From Olsenella profusa (GTDB lineage: Bacteria; Actinomycetota; Coriobacteriia; Coriobacteriales; Atopobiaceae), in assembly GCF_016900315.1 (NCBI RefSeq), contig NZ_JACSNQ010000018.1:1-38775 (forward strand): a DNA stretch of 38,775 bases, written 5' to 3'. How positions within the stretch are numbered: the stretch's first letter is position 1; every line of letters begins with the position of its first letter. The translations under genes were made by a program, and so were the position numbers. The notes beneath the pieces were generated by a model that did not search any database, was not told where the DNA came from, and was given only the letters and a program-made list of their open reading frames with translations. Positions 8,948 through 17,480 of this stretch are shown here, piece after piece.

Positions 8948-10093
8948 ATGTCGAGCATCTCTCGCAGGAACTTCATCGCCGCCTCTGCGGCCGCCGTGGC
9001 TGGCCTCGGGCTCGTCGCGTGCAGCGGTGACACGGACTCCAACGGCGACAGCTCCGCCGCCACCGCCACCGACAACCGCGTCGGCGCGTCCGAGGACCTC
9101 GTCAAGGCCGCGCAGGAGGAGGGCACGCTCGTCGTCTACGGCTCCTGCGAGGAGGACTACCTCGCCGCCGCCTGCAAGCACTTCGAGGAGCTCTACGGCA
9201 TCAAGGTCGAGCAGCAGCGCCTGTCCACCGGCGAGGTCCAGGCCAAGATCGAGGAGGAGAACGGCAACCCCTCCGGCGACGTCTGGTTCGGCGGGACGAC
9301 CGACCCCTACAACGTCGTCACCAGGGAGGGCCTGCTCGAGCCCTACGCCGCCGCGAACGCCTCTCACATTACCGACCCCAAGTACCAGGACGCCGACGGC
9401 AACTGGTACGGCATCTACACCGGACTGCTCGGCATCATGTACAACAAGGACGAGGTCGAGCGCCTGGGCGTGAAGCCCCCCGAGGACTTCGCCGACCTCA
9501 CCGACCCGCAGTACGAGGGCCTCATCTGGTCGTCCAACTACAACACCGCCGGCACCGCCAAGCTCATCATCAACACGATGATCCAGAAGTACGGCCATGA
9601 CGAGGGCATCCAGTACCTCGTGGACCTCGACAAGAACGTCGAGGTATACACCAAGTCCGGCTCCGGCCCGTCCAAGAACATCGGAACCGGCGAGTGCACG
9701 ATCGGCCTGGGCTTCCTTCACGACGGCATCTTCCAGATAGTTGACCAGGGCTACGGCAACATCGAGCTCGTCGTGCCGTCCTCCGGCACCTCCTGCGAGG
9801 TCGGCGCCACGGCCATCTTCAAGGGCGCCAAGCACCCCAACGCCGCCAAGCTCTGGATCGAGTACGCCCTCTCTCCCGAGTGCGTCGAGCTCGCCGCGCA
9901 GAACGGCTCCTACCAGTTCCTCGTGATCGACAACGCCCAGCAGCCCGAGATCGCCACGGAGTTCGGCCTGGACCCGAACAACGTCATGGACTATGACTTC
10001 GAGGACGCCAAGAACAACACCGACACCTACGTCGCCGAGGTCATGGAGGCCCTGGGCGGCGGGGACGACCGCTTCGAGACCGAGGACGCATAG
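8948..10093 (+). CDS. ABC transporter substrate-binding lipoprotein (Fe3+/phosphonate/sugar-phosphate class)
   Basis: This is a 381-residue extracellular solute-binding protein of the family that includes FbpA, AfuA and PhnS. It starts with a twin-arginine motif (SRRNFI, residues 5-10), a hydrophobic stretch, and a lipobox ending at Cys25 (GLVAC), so it is a Tat-type lipoprotein held on the outer face of the membrane. The mature part opens with TLVVYGSCEEDYL, then GDVWFGGTTDPYN, typical of this class, followed by the second lobe. It is followed by a double permease and an ATPase. Whether the cargo is ferric iron, a phosphorylated sugar or a phosphonate cannot be decided, since those binding pockets are confused in annotation. 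The start is set by GGGAAGGGG. Confidence 0.85.
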   Translation: MSSISRRNFIAASAAAVAGLGLVACSGDTDSNGDSSAATATDNRVGASEDLVKAAQEEGTLVVYGSCEEDYLAAACKHFEELYGIKVEQQRLSTGEVQAKIEEENGNPSGDVWFGGTTDPYNVVTREGLLEPYAAANASHITDPKYQDADGNWYGIYTGLLGIMYNKDEVERLGVKPPEDFADLTDPQYEGLIWSSNYNTAGTAKLIINTMIQKYGHDEGIQYLVDLDKNVEVYTKSGSGPSKNIGTGECTIGLGFLHDGIFQIVDQGYGNIELVVPSSGTSCEVGATAIFKGAKHPNAAKLWIEYALSPECVELAAQNGSYQFLVIDNAQQPEIATEFGLDPNNVMDYDFEDAKNNTDTYVAEVMEALGGGDDRFETEDA

Positions 10094-10139
10094 CCTGACG
10101 TCCCCGTGCCCGCATCGCGTTTCTCGCCAAGGCACGACT

Positions 10140-10175
10140 GCGCCGGGCGGATGCATTCCCACATCCGCCCGGCGC
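10140..10175 (+). terminator. Strong hairpin between binding-protein and permease genes
   Basis: Arms 10140-10153 and 10162-10175 form a perfect 14-bp GC-rich stem with an 8-nt loop. There is no U tract. It lies 46 bp after the binding-protein stop and ahead of the permease RBS. Such hairpins usually attenuate read-through or protect the upstream mRNA 3' end, so more binding protein is made than permease. Confidence 0.6.
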
Positions 10176-10209
10176 TCGCACGTCCCAGAGCCAGTGAGGG
10201 AGAGTGACA

Positions 10210-11919
10210 ATGGCCCGATCACAGAGCGCGGAGCTCGATCGTAAGAAGCTCCTTGCCGACCCCATCATGATGACCACGATCGTGGTGCTCATCGCGTTTC
10301 TCACGCTGTTCATCCTGTACCCGCTCGCGATACTGCTCGTCGACAGCTTCATCACGGAGCGCGGCCCGAGCCTTGAGGTCTTCGAGCGCATCTTTCAGAT
10401 GCAGACCTTCACCACGGCGATCACCAACACGCTCGCGGTCGGCCTGCTGGTGAGCGTGGCCTCGGCGCTCGTGGGGCTGCTGTTCGCCTACGTCGAGGTG
10501 TACGTGAAGCTGCGCACGAGGTTCCTCTCGGGCCTCTTCAAGGTCGTCTCGATGCTGCCCGTGGTCTCCCCACCGTTCGTGCTGTCCCTGTCCGTGATCA
10601 TGCTCTTCGGAAAGTCCGGCATCATCACGCGCTACCTGCTCGGCATCTACGATAACTCGGTCTACGGCTTCTGGGGCATCTTCGTCGTCCAGACGCTGAC
10701 GTTCTTCCCCGTGTGCTACATGATGCTGCGCGGCCTGCTCAAGAACATCGACCCCTCCCTCGAGGAGGCGGCGCGCGACATGGGCGCCGGCCGCTGGAAG
10801 GTCTTCACGAGCGTCACGCTCCCCCTCATCCTTCCCGGCCTGGGCAATGCGTTTCTCGTCACCTTCATCGAGTCGATCGCCGACTTTGCTAACCCCATGA
10901 TCATCGGCGGTTCGTACGACACGCTTGCCACTACTATCTACCTGCAGATAACCGGGGCCTATGACAAGGAGGGCGCCGCTGCGATGGCGGTGGTGCTGCT
11001 GTGCATCACGCTGCTCATGTTTATCGTGCAGAAGTACGTCCTCGAGGCGAAGAGCACGGCCACGCTCACCGGCAAGGCCTCGCGGGCGCGCATGCTCATC
11101 ACGGACCGCTCCGTGACGCTGCCGCTCACCATCCTGTGCGCCATCATCGCCGTCTTCGTGGTCGTCATGTACGCGTGCGTGCCCTTCGGCGCCCTCTTCA
11201 AGACCTGGGGCTACGACTTCACGCTCACGCCCAAGTGGTTCATCCAGGTCTTCGAGCGCTACCACGGCCTTGAGGCGTTCCGCGACTCCTTCGTGCTCTC
11301 GCTCATAGCCGCGCCACTCACGGCCCTGCTCTCGATGATCATCTCCTACCTCGTGGTCAAGCGAAACTTCCGCACCAAGGGCTTCATCGAGTTCGTCTCG
11401 ATGCTCGCCATGGCGGTCCCTGGCACGGTGCTCGGCGTCGGCTTCATCCGCGGCTTCTCCGCGGGCGTCTTCCGCACCGGGTTCCTCCAGGGGCTCTACG
11501 GCTCGGCTGCCATCCTGGTCATCGTCTTCATCGTGCGCTCCCTGCCCACGGGCACGCGCTCGGGCATCTCGGCCCTGCGTCAGATCGACAAGTCCATCGA
11601 GGAGAGCGCCTACGACATGGGCGCGGACAGCTTCACGGTCTTCCGCACGGTGACGCTGCCGCTCATCAAGGACTCGTTCCTCTCCGGCCTCGTGACCGCG
11701 TTCGTGCGCTCCATCACGGCCATCTCGGCAATCATCCTGCTCGTGACGCCTCAGTTCTTCCTCATCACCGTTCAGATCAACGAGTTCGCCGAGAAGGGCT
11801 CCTACGGCATCGCGTGCGCGTTCGCCACGATCTTGATCGCGATCACCTACGGCTCGGTTCTGCTCATGAACCTTGTCATCAAGCACTTTGGGACCAGCAA
11901 GTACACCGAGGAGGCCTAG
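10210..11919 (+). CDS. ABC transporter permease, two fused permease domains
   Basis: This is a 569-residue inner-membrane permease with two homologous halves of about six membrane segments each, as in FbpB/AfuB-type transporters, so a single chain forms the whole channel. Each half carries the cytoplasmic EAA loop that docks the ATPase: EEAARDMGAGRWKVF near residue 184 and EESAYDMGADSFTVF near 463, each followed by TLPLI. ATG 10210 is chosen over an in-frame GTG at 10204 because GAGGGAG (10196-10202) is spaced correctly. The next gene begins 4 bp after the stop. The substrate is set by the lipoprotein encoded upstream. Confidence 0.92.
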   Translation: MARSQSAELDRKKLLADPIMMTTIVVLIAFLTLFILYPLAILLVDSFITERGPSLEVFERIFQMQTFTTAITNTLAVGLLVSVASALVGLLFAYVEVYVKLRTRFLSGLFKVVSMLPVVSPPFVLSLSVIMLFGKSGIITRYLLGIYDNSVYGFWGIFVVQTLTFFPVCYMMLRGLLKNIDPSLEEAARDMGAGRWKVFTSVTLPLILPGLGNAFLVTFIESIADFANPMIIGGSYDTLATTIYLQITGAYDKEGAAAMAVVLLCITLLMFIVQKYVLEAKSTATLTGKASRARMLITDRSVTLPLTILCAIIAVFVVVMYACVPFGALFKTWGYDFTLTPKWFIQVFERYHGLEAFRDSFVLSLIAAPLTALLSMIISYLVVKRNFRTKGFIEFVSMLAMAVPGTVLGVGFIRGFSAGVFRTGFLQGLYGSAAILVIVFIVRSLPTGTRSGISALRQIDKSIEESAYDMGADSFTVFRTVTLPLIKDSFLSGLVTAFVRSITAISAIILLVTPQFFLITVQINEFAEKGSYGIACAFATILIAITYGSVLLMNLVIKHFGTSKYTEEA

Positions 11920-11922
11920 AGC

Positions 11923-13002
11923 ATGGCTAAGGAGAAGAAGGGCGTGCGCCTCGAGCACGTCTCCAAGATCTACCAGGACCCCAAGACCAAGAAGGACTTC
12001 TACGCGGTTCATGACGCTAACATTGACATCGCCCCGGGCGAGTTCGTCACGCTGCTCGGCCCCTCCGGCTGCGGGAAGACCACGATCCTGCGCATGATCG
12101 CCGGATTCGAGAGCCCCGACGAGGGCGAGATCTACCTCGGCGGCGAGCCCATCAACGCCCTCACGCCCAACAAGCGCGACACGGCGATGGTCTTCCAGAG
12201 CTACGCGCTGCTGCCCCACTACAACATCTTCGACAATGTGGCCTACGGCCTCAAGCTGCGCAAGATGCCCAAGGAGCAGATCGCCGAGAAGGTCCACGCC
12301 ATCCTCGCCCTGGTGGGGCTGGAGGGCATGGAAGACCGCATGACCAACCAGCTCTCTGGAGGCCAGCAGCAGCGCGTCGCGCTCGCGCGCGCCCTGGTGA
12401 TCGAGCCGGGCGTGCTGCTCTTCGACGAGCCGCTCTCCAACCTTGACGCGAAGCTGCGCGTGGACATGAGAAACGAGATCAGGCGCATCCAGCAGGCGGC
12501 CGGCATCACGGCCATCTACGTCACGCACGACCAGTCCGAGGCCATGGCGCTCTCGGACAACATCATCGTCATGAAGAAGGGTGTGGTGGACCAGATCGGC
12601 GACCCGCACACGGTCTACTACCACCCCGTGGACGAGTTTGTTGCCGACTTCATCGGCGAGTCCAACTTCCTGCGCGGCAAGCTGACCGAGAAGGAGAGCG
12701 GCCACTCCGGCGTGGCGACGATCGAGGGGTGCCCCGTCGAGGTGGCCGACATCGAGCACCTCTCGGTGGGCGACGACTGCGTGCTCGTGCTGCGCCCCGA
12801 GGCCGCCAAGCTTGCCGACGAGGGCGTGCTGCCGTGCAAGGTGACGCTCTCGCGCTTCATGGGCAACTACCAGAACTACCAGGTGATGGTCGGGGACACG
12901 CTCGTCAAGATCACCGACTTCAACCCCAAGAACCACAAGGTCTACGAGGTGGGTGACGAGGCGTTCGTCAACTTCACCGCAAGTGACGTGCACGTGCTGT
13001 AG
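11923..13002 (+). CDS. ABC transporter ATP-binding protein of importer 1
   Basis: This 359-residue ATPase energises the importer encoded at 8948-11919. Visible motifs: Walker A GPSGCGKTT (about 46), signature LSGGQQQR (about 144), Walker B LLFDEPLSNLD (about 165) and the H-loop YVTHDQSEAM (about 200). The last 120 residues form a TOBE-like regulatory domain (VLRPEAAKL). This long CUT1/FbpC/PotA layout is usual for iron, polyamine and sugar-phosphate importers. GAGGAGG overlapping the end of the permease gene is its RBS. It is the last gene of the operon, and a terminator-like hairpin follows. Confidence 0.93.
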   Translation: MAKEKKGVRLEHVSKIYQDPKTKKDFYAVHDANIDIAPGEFVTLLGPSGCGKTTILRMIAGFESPDEGEIYLGGEPINALTPNKRDTAMVFQSYALLPHYNIFDNVAYGLKLRKMPKEQIAEKVHAILALVGLEGMEDRMTNQLSGGQQQRVALARALVIEPGVLLFDEPLSNLDAKLRVDMRNEIRRIQQAAGITAIYVTHDQSEAMALSDNIIVMKKGVVDQIGDPHTVYYHPVDEFVADFIGESNFLRGKLTEKESGHSGVATIEGCPVEVADIEHLSVGDDCVLVLRPEAAKLADEGVLPCKVTLSRFMGNYQNYQVMVGDTLVKITDFNPKNHKVYEVGDEAFVNFTASDVHVL

Positions 13003-13037
13003 CGCGTGCCCTCTTCTCGAGCGACCCCCTTTGCTTG

Positions 13038-13072
13038 GGCGGGCCGGCCTGCATGTCGCGGGTCGGCCCGCC
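13038..13072 (+). terminator. Terminator-like hairpin after ABC operon 1
   Basis: Arms 13038-13049 and 13061-13072 form a 12-bp GC-rich stem (one G-T pair) with an 11-nt loop. It starts 35 bp past the ATPase stop. There is no T tract, so it could be a factor-dependent or mRNA 3'-end stabilising structure. A copy of the dispersed word follows at 13081-13089. Confidence 0.5.
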
Positions 13073-13096
13073 TCCGCGTTCTTCTCGCCGTGGTGG

Positions 13097-13497
13097 CTCG
13101 CTGATCGTCACGTTCCGAGCTCTGGAGCGTGACTTTACGCGAGTTTTCGTGCTGCGGCTCGCTGGTTGTCACGTTTTCGGGTCCAAAAGCGTGACTTTGC
13201 GCGAGTCGTAGGGCCGCAACTTGCTAGTTGTCACGTTTTCGGATGCCAGAACGTGACTTTGCGCGAGCTGGCGCTCAACAACTCGCTAATTGTCACGCTT
13301 CCGAGAAAAAAGCGTGACTTTGGACGAGTTTTCGCGCCCCGACTCGCTGATTGTCACGTTTCCAAGCTCAAAAGCGTGACTTTGGACGAGTCGGCGCACC
13401 ACGGCTCGCTGATTGTCACGTTTCCAAGCCCAAAAACGTGACTTTGCGCGAGCCAAGCAGCTCAAGCTCGCTCAAAGTCACGCTTTGCTAGAGGAGC
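13097..13497. repeat. Array 1: palindromes at 61-62 bp spacing
   Basis: Six complete units plus a terminal partial one fill the space between the convergent ABC ATPase and rnhA genes. Each complete unit has GTCACG, a variable 15-16-nt middle and CGTGAC, within a larger CTCG...CGAG frame. GTCACG starts at 13107, 13168, 13230, 13292, 13353, 13415 and 13477 (steps 61, 62, 62, 61, 62, 62). CGTGAC starts at 13128, 13190, 13252, 13313, 13375 and 13437. Units are separated by about 14 nt of unrelated sequence. The last partial unit pairs with the sixth through CGTGACTTTG and CAAAGTCACG. No credible coding frame runs through it. Confidence 0.9.
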
Positions 13498-13582
13498 CGG
13501 CGAGAAGTACGTCCAGACTGCAGCCTCGTGCCGGCTCACGTTGTCCCGCAGCGCCGTGCCGGCCCGCATCGCCTGCCGTCCG

Positions 13583-14149
13583 CTACCCCTCGAAGCCTGC
13601 GTCCTCCATGAGCCCGCTTCCGTCGGCGGCTGCCGTGGCCAGCTCGTCGCAGCGCTCGTTCTCGGGGTGGCCGGCGTGGCCCTTGACCCACCTCCAGCTG
13701 ACCTCGTGGCCGTCCATCGCGGTCAGCAGGCGCTTCCAGAGGTCGACGTTCTTCACGGGCTGCTTGCTCGCCGTCTTCCAGCCGCGCCGCAGCCACCCGC
13801 CGATCCAGTTCTTCTCGAAGGCGTTGACCACGTACTGGGAGTCCGTCGTCATCTCCACCACGCAGGGGCGGCGCAGCGCCTCGAGCGCGGCGATTGCGCC
13901 CATGAGCTCCATGCGGTTGTTGGTGGTGCGGCGGTAGCCCGCGGAGAGCTCGCGCTCGTATGTGGCGCCGTCGGGGCCCGTGTAGCGCAGCAGCGTCCCG
14001 TAGCCTCCCGGGCCGGGGTTGCCACGCGAGGAGCCGTCCGACCACGCCTGCACGCGCATGCGCCCGCCCGCGCCGACGCCGCCTGCGGCCCCAGCGTTCT
14101 TCTCGCCGTCAAGGCCGGCGCCTGCGGCAAACTCTGCCCAGCTCGCCAC
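13583..14149 (-). CDS. rnhA: Ribonuclease HI
   Basis: This 188-residue enzyme degrades the RNA strand of RNA-DNA hybrids, for example at Okazaki primers. The RNase HI fold is clear from [15 protein letters not shown], and the four carboxylates are present in [22 protein letters not shown] and ENERCDELA. The start is a GTG whose first base is the last base of the polA stop, with GGAGG seven bases upstream inside polA, so translation is coupled. This gives a 30-residue Gly/Ala-rich extension before the catalytic domain, which would otherwise begin at an internal ATG (14057-14059). The extension contains a copy of the dispersed word (14099-14107), read as GEKN. Array 1 lies beyond its 3' end. 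Confidence 0.93.
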   Translation of the reverse strand: MASWAEFAAGAGLDGEKNAGAAGGVGAGGRMRVQAWSDGSSRGNPGPGGYGTLLRYTGPDGATYERELSAGYRRTTNNRMELMGAIAALEALRRPCVVEMTTDSQYVVNAFEKNWIGGWLRRGWKTASKQPVKNVDLWKRLLTAMDGHEVSWRWVKGHAGHPENERCDELATAAADGSGLMEDAGFEG

Positions 14150-16839
14150 TACTTGGCCTCCGCCCAGTTGGAGCCGTAGGAGACCTCGGCCACAAGCGGC
14201 ACGCGGAGCTCGGCCACGCCCTCCATCGTCTCTTTCACGAGCGCGCTCACGGTCTCGATCTCCCCCTCGGGCACCTCGAAGTCCAGCTCGTCGTGGATCT
14301 GCAGCACCAGCTTCGTCGCCAGGCCCTCCTCGGCCAGCCGCGCCGCCACGTGCACCATCGCGATCTTGATGATGTCGGCCGCGGTGCCCTGCATCGGGTG
14401 GTTCATCGCCGTGCGCTCGCCAAAGGCCACGAGCTGGCGGTTCTTCTGCTTGAACTCCTTGATGTGGCGCTTGCGCCCGTACATGGTCTCGGCGTAGCCG
14501 CGCTCGTGGGCGAGGCGCACCGACTCGTCGAGGAACGCGCGCACGCCGGGGTAGGCCTCGAAGTAGCGGTCGATCATCTCCTGCGCCTCGGCGCGGGGGA
14601 TCTTGAGCGAGCTCGCCAGGCCAAAGGCCTGCTGCCCGTAGACGATGCCGAAGTTCACCGCCTTGGCGCGGCTGCGCAGCTGCGGCGTGACCTCGTCCAC
14701 CGGCACGCCGAAGACGCGCGCCGCCGTGGCGCGGTGGAAGTCCGCGCCCTCGCAGAAGGCCGCGATGAGGTGCTCATCGCCGGAGAGGTGGGCCAGCAGG
14801 CGCAGCTCGATCTGCGAGTAGTCGCAGGCCAGGAAGACCGAGCCCTCGGGCACGGTGAACGCCTGGCGCACGCGGTGGCCGAGCTCGGAGCGCGTGGGGA
14901 TGTTCTGCAGGTTGGGGTCCGAGCTCGAGAGGCGCCCGGTGGCCGTGACCGTCTGGTTGAGCGTGGTGTGGATGCGCCCGTCGCCGGCCACGAGCGCCGG
15001 CAGTGCGTCGAGGTAGGTGCTCTTGATCTTGGAGCGCTCGCGGTACTCCAGCACCTCGGCCACGATCTCGTGCTCGCCCGCCAGGTCGGCGAGGACCTTG
15101 GCGTTGGTGGAGTAGAAGCCGCGCTTGGTGCGCTTGAGCCCGTAGGTGGGAAGGCCCAGCACGTCAAAGAGCACGTGGGAGAGCTGCTGGGGGGAGTCGA
15201 TGTTGAAGTCCTCCCCGGCTGCGGCGTGGATCTTCTCGACCATCCCGGCGATCTCCGCGCCGAGCTCGGCCGACTGCGCCGCCAGGACCGAGGTGTCCAC
15301 CGAGAGCCCCTCGCGCTCCATCTGCGCGAGCACCGGCACCAGCGGCATCTCCATCTCCTCGAACAGGCGAGAAGAACCGTCGGCCTGGAGCCGCTCGCGG
15401 AGCACGTCCACGAGCCGGTGCGCGCACCAGGCCTCGAGGGCCGCGGCGGGCAGCACGTCGGTGGGGGCGGGCAGCGCGTCCGGGAGGAAGGCCTCCGCGA
15501 GCTCGGCCACGCCGAAGGAGCCGCGCTCGGAGTCGAGCAGGTAGGCGGCCACGGCCACGTCAAAGATGCGGGACGGGTCCACCTCGCGCGCGGAGAGCGC
15601 CTCGGGGCGCGAGGAGTCGGCGGGGGAGAGCACGTGGACGAGCGCCTTGACGTCGCCGGCGGCCAGGCGCCCCTCGCGGAAGAGGCGCGCGAGCGCCGCG
15701 TCGGCGGCCGCGCCCTCAAGCCGACAGATCTTCTCGCCGTCCGAGGCCCAGAGCACGTGGGAGAGGCCGAAGAGCGCGCCGTCGGCACGGTCGTCGTCGA
15801 CGGAGCAGCCGACCCAGGCCCCGTCCGCGACCATCGCGTCAAACGCCGCGCCCGCGTCGTCGCCGGCAAGCGGCTCGGGCAGCTCGACGGCCGCCGGCGC
15901 CTCCGCCGCGCCCGTCTCGCCGAGCGCCGCGCGGGCTGCCGCCACCGCGTCGTCGCCGGCCAGGCGCACCAGGCGGCTCGTCATGCCGGTGAAGCCGAGC
16001 GCGGAGAAGGCGCGCGCCACCTCGGCGGGGTCGAAGGTGGGGAAGCGCGCGTCGGCGAGGTCGAGCTCTATCGGGGCGTCCGTGCGGATCGTGGCCACCT
16101 TGCGGCTGACCAGCGCGTCCTCCACGTGCGCGCGCAGGTTCTCGCCCATCTTGCCCTTGACCTCGTCGGCGTGGGCGATGACCTCGTCGAGGCTGCCGTA
16201 CTGCACGATGAGCGCGGCCGCCTTCTTGGGGCCGATGCCCGGCACGCCCGGGATGTTGTCCGAGGAGTCGCCCTTGAGGCCGTAGAAGTCCGGCACGAGC
16301 TCGGGCGTGATGCCGTGGTAGAGGTCCTTCACGCTCGCGGGGTCCATGACCTGGACCTCGCTCACGCCCTTCTTGGTGGAGACCACCTTCACGTGGTCGG
16401 TGGTGAGCTGGTACATGTCACGGTCGCCGGTGAAGAGATACATGTCGTACCCGGCCGCCTCGCCGCGGCGGGCCAGGGTGCCCAGGATGTCGTCGCCCTC
16501 CCAGCCCTCGAGCTCGGCCACCGGCACGTCCAGGGTGCGCAGCAGGTCCTTGACCATCGGGAACTGCTCGTGCAGGGCCGGGTCCATCGGCGGGCGCTGG
16601 GCCTTGTAAGAGGGGAGCATCTCCATGCGCACGCGGGGCTTGCCCTTGTCGAAGGCGCAGATCACGCCGTCGGGGCGGAAGGTCTCCACGAGCTTGATGA
16701 ACATGTTGAAGAAGCCGAAGAGGGCGTTGGTGGAGCGCCCGTCCGGCGCGTTCATCGGCTGGCGGATCGCGTGGAAGGCGCGGTGCATGAGGGAGTTTCC
16801 GTCGATGACGGCGATGGTGCGGGCGGCGGTGTCGGCCAT
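14149..16839 (-). CDS. polA: DNA polymerase I
   Basis: This is an 896-residue DNA polymerase I for primer removal and repair synthesis. The N-terminal 5'-3' exonuclease domain (about 1-290) has [33 protein letters not shown] and the helix-hairpin-helix [11 protein letters not shown]. The middle domain (about 320-490) aligns with the 3'-5' exonuclease, but the expected DTE motif reads VDDD with no Glu, so proofreading is probably lost, as in many Gram-positive PolA enzymes. The polymerase domain has motif A DYSQIELR (about 671), motif [15 protein letters not shown] (about 723) and motif [10 protein letters not shown] (about 845). GAGAGGAA precedes the ATG. It overlaps rnhA by one base. The dispersed word occurs twice in the gene in different frames (15366, 15730). 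Confidence 0.97.
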   Translation of the reverse strand: MADTAARTIAVIDGNSLMHRAFHAIRQPMNAPDGRSTNALFGFFNMFIKLVETFRPDGVICAFDKGKPRVRMEMLPSYKAQRPPMDPALHEQFPMVKDLLRTLDVPVAELEGWEGDDILGTLARRGEAAGYDMYLFTGDRDMYQLTTDHVKVVSTKKGVSEVQVMDPASVKDLYHGITPELVPDFYGLKGDSSDNIPGVPGIGPKKAAALIVQYGSLDEVIAHADEVKGKMGENLRAHVEDALVSRKVATIRTDAPIELDLADARFPTFDPAEVARAFSALGFTGMTSRLVRLAGDDAVAAARAALGETGAAEAPAAVELPEPLAGDDAGAAFDAMVADGAWVGCSVDDDRADGALFGLSHVLWASDGEKICRLEGAAADAALARLFREGRLAAGDVKALVHVLSPADSSRPEALSAREVDPSRIFDVAVAAYLLDSERGSFGVAELAEAFLPDALPAPTDVLPAAALEAWCAHRLVDVLRERLQADGSSRLFEEMEMPLVPVLAQMEREGLSVDTSVLAAQSAELGAEIAGMVEKIHAAAGEDFNIDSPQQLSHVLFDVLGLPTYGLKRTKRGFYSTNAKVLADLAGEHEIVAEVLEYRERSKIKSTYLDALPALVAGDGRIHTTLNQTVTATGRLSSSDPNLQNIPTRSELGHRVRQAFTVPEGSVFLACDYSQIELRLLAHLSGDEHLIAAFCEGADFHRATAARVFGVPVDEVTPQLRSRAKAVNFGIVYGQQAFGLASSLKIPRAEAQEMIDRYFEAYPGVRAFLDESVRLAHERGYAETMYGRKRHIKEFKQKNRQLVAFGERTAMNHPMQGTAADIIKIAMVHVAARLAEEGLATKLVLQIHDELDFEVPEGEIETVSALVKETMEGVAELRVPLVAEVSYGSNWAEAK

Positions 16840-16948
16840 GGGGTTCCTCTCGTCTTGCGTGTCGTCCCATTGTAGGCGAGAAGGACGACAAGAACCCCGG
16901 GGGCTCCCCGCCTATGATGGGGCCGGCGCCGTCGCGGCGGACGCGGCG

Positions 16949-17020
16949 GGGCCGCGCGCCGGCGTGGCGGGCTCAGCAGGGTCGTGCGTCGGCTTGGCGG
17001 GTTCAGCGGGGCCGCGCGCC
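16949..17020. repeat. 30-bp GC-rich tandem repeat, 2.4 copies
   Basis: Units 16949-16978 and 16979-17008 differ at a few positions, and 17009-17020 repeats the first 12 bases. The sequence is almost only G and C with GGCTCAGC-type islands. It probably arose by slippage. Confidence 0.7.
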
Positions 17021-17048
17021 CTTCTGCCCCCCGCGCCCTTCTGCCCTT

Positions 17049-17137
17049 GCGCCTGAATCGCCGGGTGTGTGCGTTTTCGGTGCCAAAATGGGGCCCTCTG
17101 TGCGCACCGTCGCGCACACACCCGGCGATTCAGGCGC
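17049..17137. repeat. Perfect 25-bp inverted repeat with 39-nt loop
   Basis: Arm 17049-17073 begins GCGCCTGAATCGCC and its exact reverse complement is 17113-17137. The loop contains TTTTCGGTGCCAAAATG, which resembles the middle of units in array 1 (TTTTCGGGTCCAAAAGCG). With a stem this long and perfect it would form a stable cruciform or RNA hairpin. There is no T tract, and it lies between divergent genes, so it is not an obvious terminator. Confidence 0.9.
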
Positions 17138-17163
17138 TCAAACGCGCAAACCCCCGGATTCTT

Positions 17164-17295
17164 GCGCGGCGGAGATGCCGCTGCGGCGATGACGCGGCGG
17201 GCAGCAACGGCGCGGCGGAGATGCCGCTGCGGCGATGACGCGGCGGACACAACGGCGCGGTGGTCCGGGCGGCGATGACGCAGCGGGCGCAACGA
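17164..17295. repeat. 46-bp GC-rich tandem repeat
   Basis: A 37-base block starting GCGCGGCGGAGATGCC is identical at 17164-17200 and 17210-17246, giving a 46-bp unit. A third, diverged unit with GGCGATGACGCAGCGG follows to about 17295. It looks like recent local duplication and no coding frame is preserved. Confidence 0.75.
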
Positions 17296-17480
17296 CGCCG
17301 GGACGCGCCTGCGGCGGACGCAACGACGCCACTGCACGCCCGCGAGGTTCTTCTCGCCACGCCCGCCGCATGCGCGCAACGCATCTGCCGCGCGAGCTTC
17401 ACGCGAAGGCAACGGCTATGAAACAATGGGCACGTACAGTAGTCGACGGAATCCCGCACGCACCGACAGAAAGGGCGCAC

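Larger units (their letters stand above)
16840..17480. other. Divergent polA-glnN intergenic region rich in repeats
   Basis: No gene is supported here. Reading from polA there is a possible -10 TACAAT on the minus strand (16869-16874) directly next to a dispersed-word copy (16875-16883). Then come 30-bp tandem repeats, a perfect 25-bp inverted repeat, 46-bp tandem repeats, another word copy (17350-17358), and a less GC-rich lead-in to glnN containing TATGAA and TACAGT, either of which could be a -10. ORFs across it are Arg/Pro-rich and shift with the repeats. Confidence 0.6.

Noticed and set aside
13166-13441. 91-codon ORF through array 1
   Set aside because: Its sequence is translated repeat, and the alternating 61 and 62 bp steps shift the frame from unit to unit, so coding is not conserved.
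13097-13497. Array 1 as a CRISPR array
   Set aside because: The regular spacing is suggestive, but the units are palindromic with variable loops, the linkers are only about 14 nt, and no cas gene is present.
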